Positions 1-8,431 of a stretch of DNA of 64,000 nt are shown here, piece after piece (the first letter of the stretch is position 1; the number at the start of each line of letters is the position of its first letter). The stretch is from the NCBI RefSeq assembly GCF_001547935.1, contig NZ_AP014636.1, positions 1 through 64,000 of the forward strand. The letters are read 5' to 3'. This stretch comes from Vibrio tritonius (GTDB lineage Bacteria > Pseudomonadota > Gammaproteobacteria > Enterobacterales > Vibrionaceae). The position numbers and the translations under genes are program-made. The notes beneath the pieces were generated by a model that saw only the letters and a list, made by a program, of their open reading frames with translations, ran no database searches and had not been told where the DNA came from.

Positions 1-132
1 AAATCACATTAAATAGAAAAAATATTAGGTAAAAAATGAACAAGCATGAATTAAGTATACTTTTTGCGCTTTAAAACCTACCACCAACTAACCACATTCC
101 GCCAAAGATTTAAAATGTTACATCGTCACTTA

Positions 133-145
133 TTTACAATGTAAA
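133..145. other. parS2 centromere-like site 1
   Basis: The sequence TTTACAATGTAAA is a perfect 6-bp inverted repeat around one base and fits the published chromosome-2 consensus TTTACANTGTAAA bound by ParB2 in Vibrio. It lies about 750 bp from the ori2 iterons, where such sites are expected. Two further exact matches occur in this window. The rest of 1-349 holds no gene or structure I recognise; in V. cholerae the corresponding side of ori2 carries the transcribed but untranslated rctA region. Confidence 0.85.
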
Positions 146-358
146 CTGTTCAAACTGAGATTAGATGACTACTTGGCAAAATCTCATTTCCTCGGAACGA
201 TTAAGAATAGCACCTAACTTACGGGACCTGCAGTTTCGACATGAAAACAACAAAAATAACGACATCTACGATACCGATTTTAAGCGAACCACCTCCACTA
301 GTGCATGTAATGCCAATGTTAACAAATGACGCCGTATTTAAAGTCAATTCTAGGAAAG

Positions 359-767
359 ATGATCAAGGTGTCTATCATGATCATGCTTCCGAATGAAACA
401 CGCTATAAAGGAACGATGATCAAGGAGAAATAGAGATCATTTGTGAAGGCTGTTTCATTTTGATCAAACGATCTTTTCCCGGATCAATGATCAAGTGTTA
501 TATTAGTCCGGAAGCATGGAAATTACAGAACGAATTACGGTGTATGTCCGATGAATTCTAGCTTCTAAGCTATAAACTAAGAAACGACTGACAATTCAAA
601 CTGCATAAATCGATTTCTACATCGATAGAAATAACCTTGATCATGCTTTCTTTGAATATCTCTCAGTGCAGTGATAACCGTACAGCTCAAATTATTGTTC
701 GTTCAATTTAAAAAGTGATGAAAAAGAAAGCAAAAGTGATAACTTTTACTTACACTTGATCATGCTT
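359..767. repeat. RctB-type sites of the ori2 regulatory region
   Basis: Two related motifs built on TGATCA are scattered here with irregular spacing. The TGATCATGCTT type starts at 378, 638 and 757. The ATGATCAAG type starts at 359, 416 and 487. A TTGATCAAA variant lies at 460-468. The reverse of CATGCTTCCG also occurs near 508-517. In V. cholerae this side of ori2 holds iterons and longer 39-mers that negatively control replication; the 39-mers are not identified here with certainty. Confidence 0.7.
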
Positions 768-864
768 CCTAAGACATAAATGCGCAAACAAGAAGAGTAA
801 ACATGCTTTTGGGGGGTAATAGCGCATTAAGATAAACAAAATAGTCACTCGGATCCGTTGATCT

Positions 865-873
865 TGTGGATAA
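865..873 (-). promoter_or_regulatory. DnaA box in ori2
   Basis: TGTGGATAA is the exact reverse complement of the strong DnaA box TTATCCACA. It sits 16 bp before the first of the six phased iterons, the same relative position as the single DnaA box in V. cholerae ori2. Confidence 0.85.
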
Positions 874-888
874 GTTGTGTAGTGATGA

Positions 889-1013
889 TGATCATGTTTT
901 GGGGAACACTTTGATCATCTGTTCGAACGTCTCATGATCATTGATCTGTATGTTATTGATCATGCTTTCAATGAGATAATGATCATCGTTACGGACGCAC
1001 CATGATCATGCTT
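889..1013 (+). repeat. six phased RctB iterons
   Basis: TGATCA cores start at 889, 912, 935, 957, 980 and 1003, so spacings are 23, 23, 22, 23 and 23 bp, about two helical turns. Four are followed by TG(C/T)TT or close variants. All contain GATC. The even phasing places RctB on one face of the helix next to the AT-rich region and distinguishes this array from the irregular regulatory sites upstream. Confidence 0.85.
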
Positions 1014-1073
1014 TTGATCGCGTGTTTTAAAAGACCTTTAAAATCATAACCTTAAACGAACTTTGATGTTCAG

Positions 1074-1122
1074 ATCATAAGATCACTTTAATCAGTATTA
1101 ATCAATATAATCAAAAAGATCA
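1074..1122 (+). repeat. phased ATCA array in the putative unwinding region
   Basis: ATCA starts at 1074, 1082, 1091, 1101, 1110 and 1119, spacing 8 to 10 bp, inside a strongly AT-rich segment between the iterons and rctB. ATCA-type repeats in the melted strand of V. cholerae ori2 have been reported as single-strand contacts for RctB; the same role is inferred here. Confidence 0.6.
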
Positions 1123-1222
1123 GTTATTTAAAAGCAACAAATTTTTCTTTATTTATGATCCGATTTTCTTTATTCTTTTGGAATCATGGCAATATTACGG
1201 CTAGTGTGATACGGATCTAAAC

Positions 1223-3199
1223 ATGACCTCTGAAGAAAAATTATTGATCAAAGCACCAAGAAACCACAAAGATGGACACCTCTTTGAAGTTTCAGAGACA
1301 GCTGTTGATTGGATCGAACAATACCAACATTTCAAAGGTGTTACTAAAAGCATCATTGAACTACTCAATCTTATTTCACTTCAAGGTTTTCGCAGTAAAG
1401 ATGGATTAGTATCAACAACCGAACTTATTGAAGCTACTGATGGTAAATTAACAAGAGCAGCTATTCAGCAACGTTTACGAGCCGCTGTAGCGGTGGGTTT
1501 ATTTAAACAAATACCTGTTCGTTTCGAAGAAGGATTGGCAGGTAAAACAATGTTGCACTGCTTTGTTAACCCAAATCAGCTAATATCCGTTTTAGGAGCA
1601 ACGAGTTTAGTCACTGAATCTGTAAAGCAAACGGAAAAACGAAAGCGCTCAAAAGCACTTGCTCAAACTCAAGTAAATCAGCGGCTTCTTCACGAACATG
1701 GCTTAAATACGCCACCAGCGATGAAAGATGAAACCGAGCAATTTGTTGTTTCTCCAACCAATTGGGCAGGGATCATTGACCAAGCGCTTGCCCCCCCTAG
1801 AACACGGAAAAGCTACCAGAAATCGATGGTGTCGATTTCTGGTACACGAGCTGTGATCGAAACTCGATCTTCAAAGAATATTATGACGGTCGACGATCTG
1901 ATGACGCTGTTTGCGTTGTTTACACTGACGGTTCAATACCATGATTATCATCAAGATGATTACCATTTGAATGCACGTCAGATGCCGAATAAAACGCCCT
2001 TGTACATAACGGATATTCTCCAACTTCGCGGTAAAAAAGACAGTGGTCCGGCACGCGATTCTATTCGAGACAGTATTGATCGTATTGAATTTACCGATTT
2101 TCAATTGCACGAGTTAACCGGACGCTGGTTAAGCGAGAACATGCCTGAAGGCTTTAAAAGTGATCGCTTTAGATTTTTAGCCCGCACGATCACGGCTTCA
2201 GAAGAAGCGCCAACGGAAGGCAGTGACGGTGAGATCAAGATCAAGCCCAATCTCTATATTCTCGTTTGGGAACCTTCGTTCTTCGAAGAACTGTTAACTC
2301 GTGATTACTTTTTCCTTTTTCCTCCGGAAATTCTGCGTCAGCATACTTTGGTGTTCCAACTCTATTCATATTTTAGGAGTCGGATGTCACGTCGTCATAC
2401 AGATGTCATGCTGCTCAGTGAGTTGAACCAAAAATTGGCTCGCAATATTGAATGGCGTCGTTTCTCGATGGATTTGATCCGCGAATTGAAACGGCTGTCA
2501 GAAGGGAAGGGCGATGATCATGTGTTTATGGTCAATCTTTGGGGCTATCACCTGACGATCACTGCGCTAGTTGAAAATGATAAGATCCACGATTATGAAG
2601 TTGACATCAAATGTGATGTTGAAGAGGTTCTACGTTTTTCTCGAGCGCGCACGACCAACGCTGGTAAGAGAAATATGGCCCCAACGCTGCCTAACCCGCT
2701 ACGTCATGAAATGGTATCAAGGCAGAAGCTCGAAGAGTTGGCCGAAGTTATTGATGGTGAATTTGAGCCTATACAGCGCAAAACTTCGTCTCCGCGAGGA
2801 AATTTAGGCCGCCGCGTTAAGTTACGTAAGCACCTTGTTGAGATCAATGCTGATGAGATTACCATTACTCTGTCTAAATATACCTCCTCAGAGGCTCTAG
2901 AGCGCAGCATAACGGCTTTGGCTGCAATGACTGGACACTCACCTGCATCTATTCGTTCTGAGTGTGTAGAGCTCATTGAAAAGCTTGATTACCTACGAGT
3001 AGGTAACGATGTTGTTCCTTATGAGACGTTGAGCAAGCTTATTGAACTTTACAATAACCAATCAAACCATCGTCACCTCTCGATAGAACGTTTAATTTCT
3101 GGTTTAGCAGTGCGCCGTAAGGTTTGTAAACAGGTTTATGAGGGGCACCTGGATGATTCGGTGTATCGTACGTTAGATGAATTAATGACCGAAGTCTGA
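1223..3199 (+). CDS. rctB: RctB, chromosome 2 replication initiator
   Basis: A 658-aa protein with the full length of Vibrio RctB. RctB binds ori2 iterons and 39-mers, opens the origin and is itself regulated by crtS on chromosome 1. The N-terminal part has winged-helix-like segments (about 60-130) and a basic stretch (about 137-150). The highly conserved centre includes PPRTRKSYQKSMVSISG and RDSIRDSIDRIEFTDF. The C-terminal third, where autoinhibition and oligomerisation map in V. cholerae, is less conserved. The ATG at 1223 has only a weak GGAT-like ribosome site. The gene lies directly after the AT-rich origin segment, so its promoter overlaps ori2 and autorepression is expected. Confidence 0.97.
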   Translation: MTSEEKLLIKAPRNHKDGHLFEVSETAVDWIEQYQHFKGVTKSIIELLNLISLQGFRSKDGLVSTTELIEATDGKLTRAAIQQRLRAAVAVGLFKQIPVRFEEGLAGKTMLHCFVNPNQLISVLGATSLVTESVKQTEKRKRSKALAQTQVNQRLLHEHGLNTPPAMKDETEQFVVSPTNWAGIIDQALAPPRTRKSYQKSMVSISGTRAVIETRSSKNIMTVDDLMTLFALFTLTVQYHDYHQDDYHLNARQMPNKTPLYITDILQLRGKKDSGPARDSIRDSIDRIEFTDFQLHELTGRWLSENMPEGFKSDRFRFLARTITASEEAPTEGSDGEIKIKPNLYILVWEPSFFEELLTRDYFFLFPPEILRQHTLVFQLYSYFRSRMSRRHTDVMLLSELNQKLARNIEWRRFSMDLIRELKRLSEGKGDDHVFMVNLWGYHLTITALVENDKIHDYEVDIKCDVEEVLRFSRARTTNAGKRNMAPTLPNPLRHEMVSRQKLEELAEVIDGEFEPIQRKTSSPRGNLGRRVKLRKHLVEINADEITITLSKYTSSEALERSITALAAMTGHSPASIRSECVELIEKLDYLRVGNDVVPYETLSKLIELYNNQSNHRHLSIERLISGLAVRRKVCKQVYEGHLDDSVYRTLDELMTEV

Positions 3200-3367
3200 G
3201 AAAGTGACTGACGTAATTGACCAAACAAACTTTGAACAGAAGCCTGACGTCACTCTGACATTTACCCTAAGGGTGGCGGCTACTATTTATCTCGAATAGA
3301 CAACCTTTTGTCCTATCTGATGAATTAATAGATTGGCTCATATTGTTACATTCATTCTGAATAGTTT

Positions 3368-3398
3368 GCGAGTTCTCCCCAAGAGCTCGCTTTTTTTT
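3368..3398 (+). terminator. rho-independent terminator after rctB
   Basis: GCGAG (3368-3372) pairs with CTCGC after a short loop. TCT/AGA and one G-U pair extend the stem to about 9 bp, followed by eight T residues. It lies 170 bp past the rctB stop. Confidence 0.75.
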
Positions 3399-3410
3399 GC
3401 CTTGAATTTC

Positions 3411-3519
3411 TCCTTGATCATCTTTCCGTAAATATGATCGCTTTTGACCATTACTGCGTAAACTAAGGGATCCAAGTTCGATTGTACTTCATGATCATGC
3501 TTCCGTAACAATGATCAAG
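3411..3519. repeat. RctB-type sites downstream of rctB
   Basis: This stretch has TTGATCATC near 3413, TGATCATGCTT followed by CCG at 3492-3505 (the same extended sequence as at 378 in ori2), and ATGATCAAG at 3511-3519. The remainder of the 582-bp gap 3200-3781 holds the rctB terminator but no other gene I can support. Confidence 0.6.
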
Positions 3520-3781
3520 TAGGCATTTATGGTGGTAGCTGTATAAGCGTAAGCTATTGGAAGTTCTACTAAAGAGGTATAAAAAGCCCAGCTATTTTTC
3601 ATGAGCGAATCTTTTAAATGTACAGCTCTATGATGGGCTAATCAAAATGTATATGCCATTGAATGGCACTATCTTTCCGAACTCACGATTGAATCACATT
3701 CCTTATCAAAATCTCTTAACAACAAGTACGGCGTTTGCTAAAGAATACGTGTCCCAAGCATGGTTTTGATCGGAGGTGTTT

Positions 3782-3985
3782 ATGTCAATTAATTCTCTTG
3801 ACCATGATGATATGGCGAACGTTTCGAGTAAGTGGGACTTCACGGATGAAGTGGATACTCAGCAACGCCGCCCTGGTAAAGATTTGAAATCTGCTGAAGC
3901 TCGTCGTCGCATAGAGATGCTACGTGAAATTCGCGAAAGTGGATTAACCATTGAAGAAGCAAAAGAGCTTGGTTTACTTCATTAA
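3782..3985 (+). CDS. small conserved protein, possibly PA3496 family
   Basis: A 67-aa soluble, charged protein. The start is ATG 3782 because GGAGGT at 3772-3777 is ideally placed for it; an in-frame GTG two codons earlier would overlap that ribosome site. The C-terminal half reads AEARRRIEMLREIRESGLT, a basic amphipathic helix with the RRxIE pattern I associate with the small PA3496 family. That family has no firm biochemical function, and the assignment rests on this motif only. A strong terminator follows at 4006, so it is probably monocistronic. Confidence 0.7.
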   Translation: MSINSLDHDDMANVSSKWDFTDEVDTQQRRPGKDLKSAEARRRIEMLREIRESGLTIEEAKELGLLH

Positions 3986-4005
3986 CTCAAATCAGTTATT
4001 TCTCT

Positions 4006-4037
4006 GAAGGGTGGCCCATGCCACCCTTCGCATTTTT
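4006..4037 (+). terminator. terminator after the small gene at 3782
   Basis: A perfect 10-bp stem, GAAGGGTGGC (4006-4015) with GCCACCCTTC (4020-4029), has a 4-nt loop and is followed by a T-rich tail. Confidence 0.85.
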
Positions 4038-4142
4038 AGCCCTTTCTTGATTTATCCTAAGTAAACTCACATTTTGACTCTTAATTTTTGTCGTTCGTAT
4101 GATATATTGCGCAGCAATGTTTTTAACTAAGAGTGTAGATTC

Positions 4143-4352
4143 ATGTCTTATAACCTTGCTCTGTTAGACGCCAAAGAGAAAAATAAGGTAGAGCTTGATA
4201 AACAGGCTTCCTACATCGTTTGGAAGTTAAAGCAGGCAAAAGCGGGACCTGAAGAAATAACTCGCAAGCTTAAATCCATTCGTTCTGAAGAAGAGCAAGA
4301 GTGGTTTGAGCAATCTGTTGAAAAATACAAACGAGTGATGGGCGTAGCATAG
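4143..4352 (+). CDS. DUF3283-like small protein
   Basis: A 69-aa, highly charged, all-helical protein starting MSYNLALLDAKEKNKVELD. It has no signal peptide or membrane segment. It resembles the DUF3283 family of short Vibrio proteins as I recall it; no function is known. It stands alone between a terminator and the YebC-family gene 87 bp downstream. Its reading frame and codon use look like those of the neighbours, which supports a real gene. Confidence 0.7.
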   Translation: MSYNLALLDAKEKNKVELDKQASYIVWKLKQAKAGPEEITRKLKSIRSEEEQEWFEQSVEKYKRVMGVA

Positions 4353-4439
4353 CGCCTGTATCTTTGCAGGGGGAAATTGAAAAGATCCTCCCTTCTGTTA
4401 AAATCCTCCGCAATAAATAGAACCAGAGAGAAAATCCCG

Positions 4440-5162
4440 ATGGGAAGAAGTTTTGAAGTGCGCAAGGCCTCAATGGCAAAAACTCAAGGCGCAAAAATTA
4501 AAGTTTATTCCAAATACGGTAAAGAAATTTACGTTTGTGCAAAAAATGGCGGCGCAGATCCTGATGCAAACTTGTCTCTTCGTGCTCTGATCACAAAAGC
4601 TAAGAAAGACCAAGTTCCAGGTCACGTTATCGATAAAGCACTAGATAAAGCAACTGGCGGGTCTGGTGAAGATTATCAACCTGCACGTTACGAAGGTTTT
4701 GGCCCTGGTGGTGCGAGTGTGATCGTTGACTGTCTAACAGACAACGGCAACCGTACTTTCCAAGACGTTCGCCAATGCTTCGTTAAAACGGGTGCTAAAA
4801 TCGGTAGCCCTGGCACTGTTGCACACATGTTTGAACACCAAGCGGTATTCCAGTTCAAAGGCGAAGATGACGAAGCGATTTTCGAAGCTTTGCTGATGGC
4901 TGATATCGACGTAACAGACGTTGAACTTGAAGATGGTGTGATCACTGTATTTGCACCTCACACAGAATTCTTCAAAGCAAAAACGGCGTTGAATGAAACT
5001 TTCCCTGATTTGGAATTGGATGTGGAAGAAATTACGTTCGTCCCACAAACCAACACTGAAGTATCAGGTGAAGATGCAGAGAAATTCCAGAAGTTCCTTG
5101 ATCTTCTAGATGACTGTGATGACGTTCAGCAGGTTTACCATAACGCTGAAATCATCGCTTAA
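4440..5162 (+). CDS. YebC/PmpR (TACO1) family protein, YeeN-like
   Basis: A 240-aa protein of the YebC/TACO1 family, closest in layout to E. coli YeeN (about 238 aa): it starts MGR, has KIYxKYGKEIY near residue 25, then [28 protein letters not shown] and the C-terminal DDVQQVYHN. Some members are described as DNA-binding regulators, others as factors that relieve ribosome stalling; which applies here is unknown. The start ATG 4440 is chosen because the family begins at MGR; the frame stays open 21 codons upstream but those residues are not family-like. A terminator follows. Confidence 0.9.
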   Translation: MGRSFEVRKASMAKTQGAKIKVYSKYGKEIYVCAKNGGADPDANLSLRALITKAKKDQVPGHVIDKALDKATGGSGEDYQPARYEGFGPGGASVIVDCLTDNGNRTFQDVRQCFVKTGAKIGSPGTVAHMFEHQAVFQFKGEDDEAIFEALLMADIDVTDVELEDGVITVFAPHTEFFKAKTALNETFPDLELDVEEITFVPQTNTEVSGEDAEKFQKFLDLLDDCDDVQQVYHNAEIIA

Positions 5163-5182
5163 TCACTCTGTGATTTGGTATC

Positions 5183-5212
5183 ATACGCCGAGCACATGCT
5201 CGGCGTATTTGT
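5183..5212 (+). terminator. terminator after the YebC-family gene
   Basis: A 12-bp perfect inverted repeat (5183-5194 with 5197-5208) carrying GCCGAGC/GCTCGGC is followed by a short T-rich tail. The loop is formally 2 nt, so the central pairs must open. Confidence 0.7.
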
Positions 5213-5223
5213 GTCTAAACCTC

Positions 5224-5359
5224 TATACCTAAGTAACCTCAACAAACCCATTTCTGTGCCCAATGCCGTTGAAAGGGAATGACCATTCCTGCCCATTGAG
5301 CACGGCCTGTGCCCGTTGACGAAACTCTGAAGTCTGCATCTTGAGGTCATTTGGGTATA
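5224..5359. repeat. internally deleted copy of the 266-bp Vibrio repeat
   Basis: It starts TATACCTAAGTAACCTC and ends GGTCATTTGGGTATA. Compared with the 266-bp copy at 48392 it jumps from the left terminal repeat directly to the AACAAGCCCATTTCTG segment, so roughly the left 130 bp of the interior is missing while both ends remain. Confidence 0.8.
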
Positions 5360-5363
5360 ATAA

Positions 5364-5582
5364 CTATTTGCCCAGCCAATTTGCTAACTGCCTAACTTTA
5401 GGCAAAATGGTAAGGTTTAAAAACAACGCAAGTGGCCATGCAACACAAAAGCCAGTTTGCCAGTTTTCTTTCCATTGTGGCCAATCAAATCCAATTCGGT
5501 AGCCCGATAGCACACCAGACATAATTGTCCCCATCACTAAAGATGAGAAAATGGCGGATAGCCAGAATTGTTTTTGGTTCAC
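5364..5582 (-). CDS. DUF2798-type two-helix membrane protein
   Basis: A 72-aa protein with two hydrophobic segments (about 7-27 and 46-63) separated by a short polar stretch GFDWPQWKENWQTGF. This fits the DUF2798 family of small inner-membrane proteins, whose function is unknown. The start is GTG at 5580-5582: an in-frame stop lies immediately upstream, so no longer form is possible. It is divergent from the LysR gene, 84 bp away, and the two may share a control region. Confidence 0.75.
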   Translation of the reverse strand: MNQKQFWLSAIFSSLVMGTIMSGVLSGYRIGFDWPQWKENWQTGFCVAWPLALFLNLTILPKVRQLANWLGK

Positions 5583-5666
5583 TCAATCACACTCTTTACT
5601 AAAGTTACTTGCCCAAAACCACTTTATATCGATTCAATAATGAAAAACATTGGCAAGAAATGAAAT

Positions 5667-6581
5667 ATGAATTCCATATATGGAAACATCGATGACCTTT
5701 ACCTATTTTTCTGTGTGGTTGAAGAGGGGTCATTACAAAAAGCATCGATAAAACTGCATCAGCCTATTTCGACGATGTCGCGTCGTCTATCACTGCTCGA
5801 GCAACGATTAGGCTTTAGATTACTTGAGAAGCGTGGTAGAGAGCTTGTTGCAACAGAGAGTGGGCATATTGCATTCTCCTCAGTAAAAAGCGTTATGGAG
5901 CATTTAGAATACGCTTTTGATGATATTCAAACACAGACTAAGTTGGTTTCAGGTACGTTAAGATTGGCGCTACCCAATAACTTCTATCGAACGTTTGTCG
6001 CAGAGGTCGTTGAGCAGTTTATTGAAACTTATCCCTTAGTGAATATCGAGTTGATGCTAAGCCGTGATCTATTAACGCCGGCTAGTGACCGTGATCTGAC
6101 CATGACGTTTGATTTAACTGGGATGGAAGATATGGTTGCTCGTCCGCTATTCTCATCAATACATCAGTTTTATACCAGTCAATCCTATCTGGATCGTTAT
6201 GGACCAATAGAAACATTACAAGAGCTTGCTAGTGCAGATTGGGTGTTGACGGATAGTACTGACGTTATAACGGTATATCGAGGCGAGCAGGTCGTTGACG
6301 TGATGCAAATCAAGCCTAAGTTGGTGATTAATGATATTAATGCCGTGGCACGAGCTGTTGAAAAGGGCATTGGTGTTACATCGTTGCCAGTGCATAAATT
6401 AGCAAAACAGCTGGACTTGGTGCCGATAATGGCCAACCACAACCGAGGAGCAAGGCAAGCTTACTTGGTATATCGAGCTAGAAAATATCAACCCAAGGCA
6501 CTAGCGCTTTTTATTGAAGCTTTGATTACGGCCGCTAAAACTATCGCCGAAGAAGCTCCGTTGATTGATGGTGCATCTTGA
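5667..6581 (+). CDS. LysR-type transcriptional regulator
   Basis: A 304-aa protein of normal LysR length. The N-terminal winged helix (about 7-65) contains GSLQKASIKLHQPISTMSRR and LEQRLGFRLLEKRGRELVAT; a type-2 periplasmic-binding effector domain follows (about 95-290). The regulated pathway cannot be told; the divergent DUF2798 gene is the most likely target by the usual LysR arrangement. Oddity: the stop codon TGA lies inside GCATCTTGAGGTGATTTG, which closely matches the terminus of the repeated element found elsewhere in the window, so insertion probably truncated or replaced the original C-terminus. Confidence 0.92.
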   Translation: MNSIYGNIDDLYLFFCVVEEGSLQKASIKLHQPISTMSRRLSLLEQRLGFRLLEKRGRELVATESGHIAFSSVKSVMEHLEYAFDDIQTQTKLVSGTLRLALPNNFYRTFVAEVVEQFIETYPLVNIELMLSRDLLTPASDRDLTMTFDLTGMEDMVARPLFSSIHQFYTSQSYLDRYGPIETLQELASADWVLTDSTDVITVYRGEQVVDVMQIKPKLVINDINAVARAVEKGIGVTSLPVHKLAKQLDLVPIMANHNRGARQAYLVYRARKYQPKALALFIEALITAAKTIAEEAPLIDGAS

Positions 6582-6597
6582 GGTGATTTGAGTGTAT
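6573..6597. repeat. terminal remnant of the Vibrio repeat overlapping the LysR stop
   Basis: GCATCTTGAGGTGATTTG then AGTGTA differs at two positions from the standard repeat terminus GCATCTTGAGGTCATTTG then GGTATA plus one length-neutral change. The TGA inside it ends the LysR gene. Confidence 0.6.
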
Positions 6598-6610
6598 TTA
6601 GTCACGACTA

Positions 6611-6623
6611 TTTACACTGTAAA
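6611..6623. other. parS2 site 2
   Basis: TTTACACTGTAAA matches the chromosome-2 parS consensus exactly. It lies between the LysR gene and the convergent DCC-family gene, outside coding sequence. Confidence 0.85.
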
Positions 6624-6637
6624 ACAGAAGTCTCTAT

Positions 6638-7027
6638 TCAGTCTTTATAGCAGGTTGAGCTGTTGCATTTCGCTTTACCTGTTAAGAGCTTAGAAAATCG
6701 ATAGCGATTACGGGCGAAATAGAGATAGAGAACATCAAAACCTTTACTCCACATTCTCCACCGAGTTATTCCGTACCAGTGACCTTTTTCCACGGATTTC
6801 CATGCACAATGTAGACCGTCTAAACCGTATAACATCACTCCATTTTCATTAACAACGTGTATGATTTTTCGTGCTTCAACTATATTGATTTGATTATAAA
6901 TTGTGTCTTCTAACTGGTTGATATCAATAGTTGTTATTATATTGTGAATATCATACTGTTTAAGTTTGCTCATTTCATATACACACAGAGGACACTGACC
7001 ATCAAAAAAGATCTTAATTTGTGACAT
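6638..7027 (-). CDS. DCC-family thiol-disulfide oxidoreductase-like protein (DUF393)
   Basis: A 129-aa protein starting MSQIKIFFDGQCPLC; Cys12 and Cys15 form the DGxCPLC motif that defines the DUF393/DCC family, a thioredoxin-like group of putative redox proteins. The rest keeps the family's WRMWSKGFDVLYLYFARNRYRFS pattern. No signal peptide is seen, so it is probably cytoplasmic. It is divergent from the cyo operon across a 428-bp region that contains a perfect FNR box 50 bp upstream of this start codon, suggesting oxygen-dependent control. Confidence 0.85.
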   Translation of the reverse strand: MSQIKIFFDGQCPLCVYEMSKLKQYDIHNIITTIDINQLEDTIYNQINIVEARKIIHVVNENGVMLYGLDGLHCAWKSVEKGHWYGITRWRMWSKGFDVLYLYFARNRYRFSKLLTGKAKCNSSTCYKD

Positions 7028-7455
7028 CGTCTACTCGATAAAAAAATGGTTTTAGTCCACAAAAATAGAATTGTTTTTGATCTAAATCAACGGTGAAAGC
7101 CTATAATTACAAGCGATTGAGGGGGAATACCTCAATAACGTTATGGAAATGTTTTAATATTATTTCCAATTATGAAAGGTAAGATTGCATTTTAATCTGC
7201 TGTGATTGATGGTTTTTGTAAGCATAATGCGCCGGATGTAACAGTTTGTTTTCGATTGTGACATTTGTGTTTTTGTGTGTTGGTTGGGTGTTGGACGTAA
7301 GTCGAAGTTTCTGACTAACGTGCGCTCAAATGTTGTCTTCGGAATCGTTGCTACAAGCTCAACACATTATAAAAATCATATGTAAATCCACCGCAGAATC
7401 CTAAAGTGCTCACTTTTGTTCTTGGAGTCTGCAAATAATACAGTCGAGAAAGTCA
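7028..7455. promoter_or_regulatory. divergent control region of the DCC gene and cyoABCDE
   Basis: A gene-free 428 bp. It contains the FNR box at 7077-7090 and a perfect 7-bp inverted repeat ATTGAGG/CCTCAAT at 7116-7122 and 7130-7136, a possible second operator. No clear promoter hexamers could be assigned for cyoA. Confidence 0.5.
7077..7090. promoter_or_regulatory. FNR box
   Basis: TTGATCTAAATCAA is a perfect match to the FNR consensus TTGAT-N4-ATCAA. The site is 50 bp from the DCC gene start and 366 bp from cyoA, so it is better placed for the former, although repression of cyo by FNR under anoxia is well known in enterobacteria. Confidence 0.75.
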
Positions 7456-8430
7456 ATGGAAGCCTCAAGATATAAAAGCATCATATCGAAGGCAGGGATA
7501 CTTATGTTAGCCCTTGCACTATCGGGATGTAAATTTGTGCTGCTTGACCCGAAAGGCGATATTGGCGTTCAGGAGAAGGAGCTGATTCTTACAGCTTTGG
7601 TCCTGATGCTAATTGTTGTCATTCCCGTGATTCTTATGACGATTTACTTCGCTTATAAGTATCGTGCTAGCAATACAAAACAAGAAGAGTACGCGCCAGA
7701 ATGGTCTCACTCCAGCAAAATTGAATTTGTTGTGTGGGCAATTCCTATCATCATTATCGCAGTTCTTGCGACTATCACCTGGCGGTCAACCCATCACCTT
7801 GAACCTTCAAAGCCTATCGCAAAAGAAGGTCAACATACCATGACGATTGAAGTGGTAGCGTTGGATTGGAAATGGCTCTTTATCTATCCCGAAGAGAAGA
7901 TCGCAACTGTCAACTACGTTGCATTCCCTAAAGATGTTCCTGTTAAGTTTAAACTTGTAGCAGATAACATCATGAACTCATTTTTTATTCCTCAATTAGG
8001 AAGTCAGATCTACGCGATGCCAGGCATGGTAACTCGCTTACATTTGATTGCGAACGAGGCTGGGACCTATAAAGGGATTGCCGCAAGTTACAGTGGCGAA
8101 GGCTTTTCGCATATGAAGTTCTCGGCTCACGCTTTGCCGAATGAAGAAAGTTACGCTCAGTGGGTTTCTACTGTGAAAGCCTCAGCGCAAACGATACAAA
8201 GTTTTTCTGACTATCAATCTCTCGCTAAGCCATCTATCGATGAGCCTGTCGCCTACTATGCATCGGTCCCTGATGGTTTATTCAATCAGGTTGTTATGCA
8301 GCATCCTGGTGGTTCGATGAACGCCATGATGGGCATGGAACATTCCTCAGAAGGGCAGGGTGAAATGCCGTCAATGATGATGGATAAACAAAATAGTCAT
8401 GAGCCGATGACTGAACACAAGGGTAATTGA
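7456..8430 (+). CDS. cyoA: cytochrome bo3 quinol oxidase subunit II
   Basis: A 324-aa membrane lipoprotein. The signal segment ends in the lipobox LSGC (Cys25), then two transmembrane helices (about 43-66 and 90-108) and a periplasmic cupredoxin domain. The CuA ligands of cytochrome c oxidases are absent, as expected for a quinol oxidase. The C-terminus has a Met/His-rich tail (about 280-324, [21 protein letters not shown]) that is longer than in E. coli CyoA and might bind copper; that is inference. It is the first gene of cyoABCDE, with one base between its stop and the cyoB start. Confidence 0.95.
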   Translation: MEASRYKSIISKAGILMLALALSGCKFVLLDPKGDIGVQEKELILTALVLMLIVVIPVILMTIYFAYKYRASNTKQEEYAPEWSHSSKIEFVVWAIPIIIIAVLATITWRSTHHLEPSKPIAKEGQHTMTIEVVALDWKWLFIYPEEKIATVNYVAFPKDVPVKFKLVADNIMNSFFIPQLGSQIYAMPGMVTRLHLIANEAGTYKGIAASYSGEGFSHMKFSAHALPNEESYAQWVSTVKASAQTIQSFSDYQSLAKPSIDEPVAYYASVPDGLFNQVVMQHPGGSMNAMMGMEHSSEGQGEMPSMMMDKQNSHEPMTEHKGN

Positions 8431-8431
8431 G

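Larger units (their letters stand above)
350..1222. other. ori2: replication origin of chromosome 2 (ori2)
   Basis: This gene-free stretch has the layout of a Vibrio ori2: a regulatory part with scattered RctB-type sites (359-767), a DnaA box (865-873), six evenly spaced iterons (889-1013), a very AT-rich putative unwinding region (about 1020-1160), then the initiator gene. RctB binds the iterons and opens the duplex. Nearly every iteron contains GATC, so binding should depend on Dam methylation, as known for V. cholerae ori2. Exact minimal-origin borders cannot be set by eye. Confidence 0.9.

Noticed and set aside
4377..4439. Longer N-terminus for the YebC-family protein
   Set aside because: The 21 extra residues are not family-like; MGR at 4440 matches the usual start.
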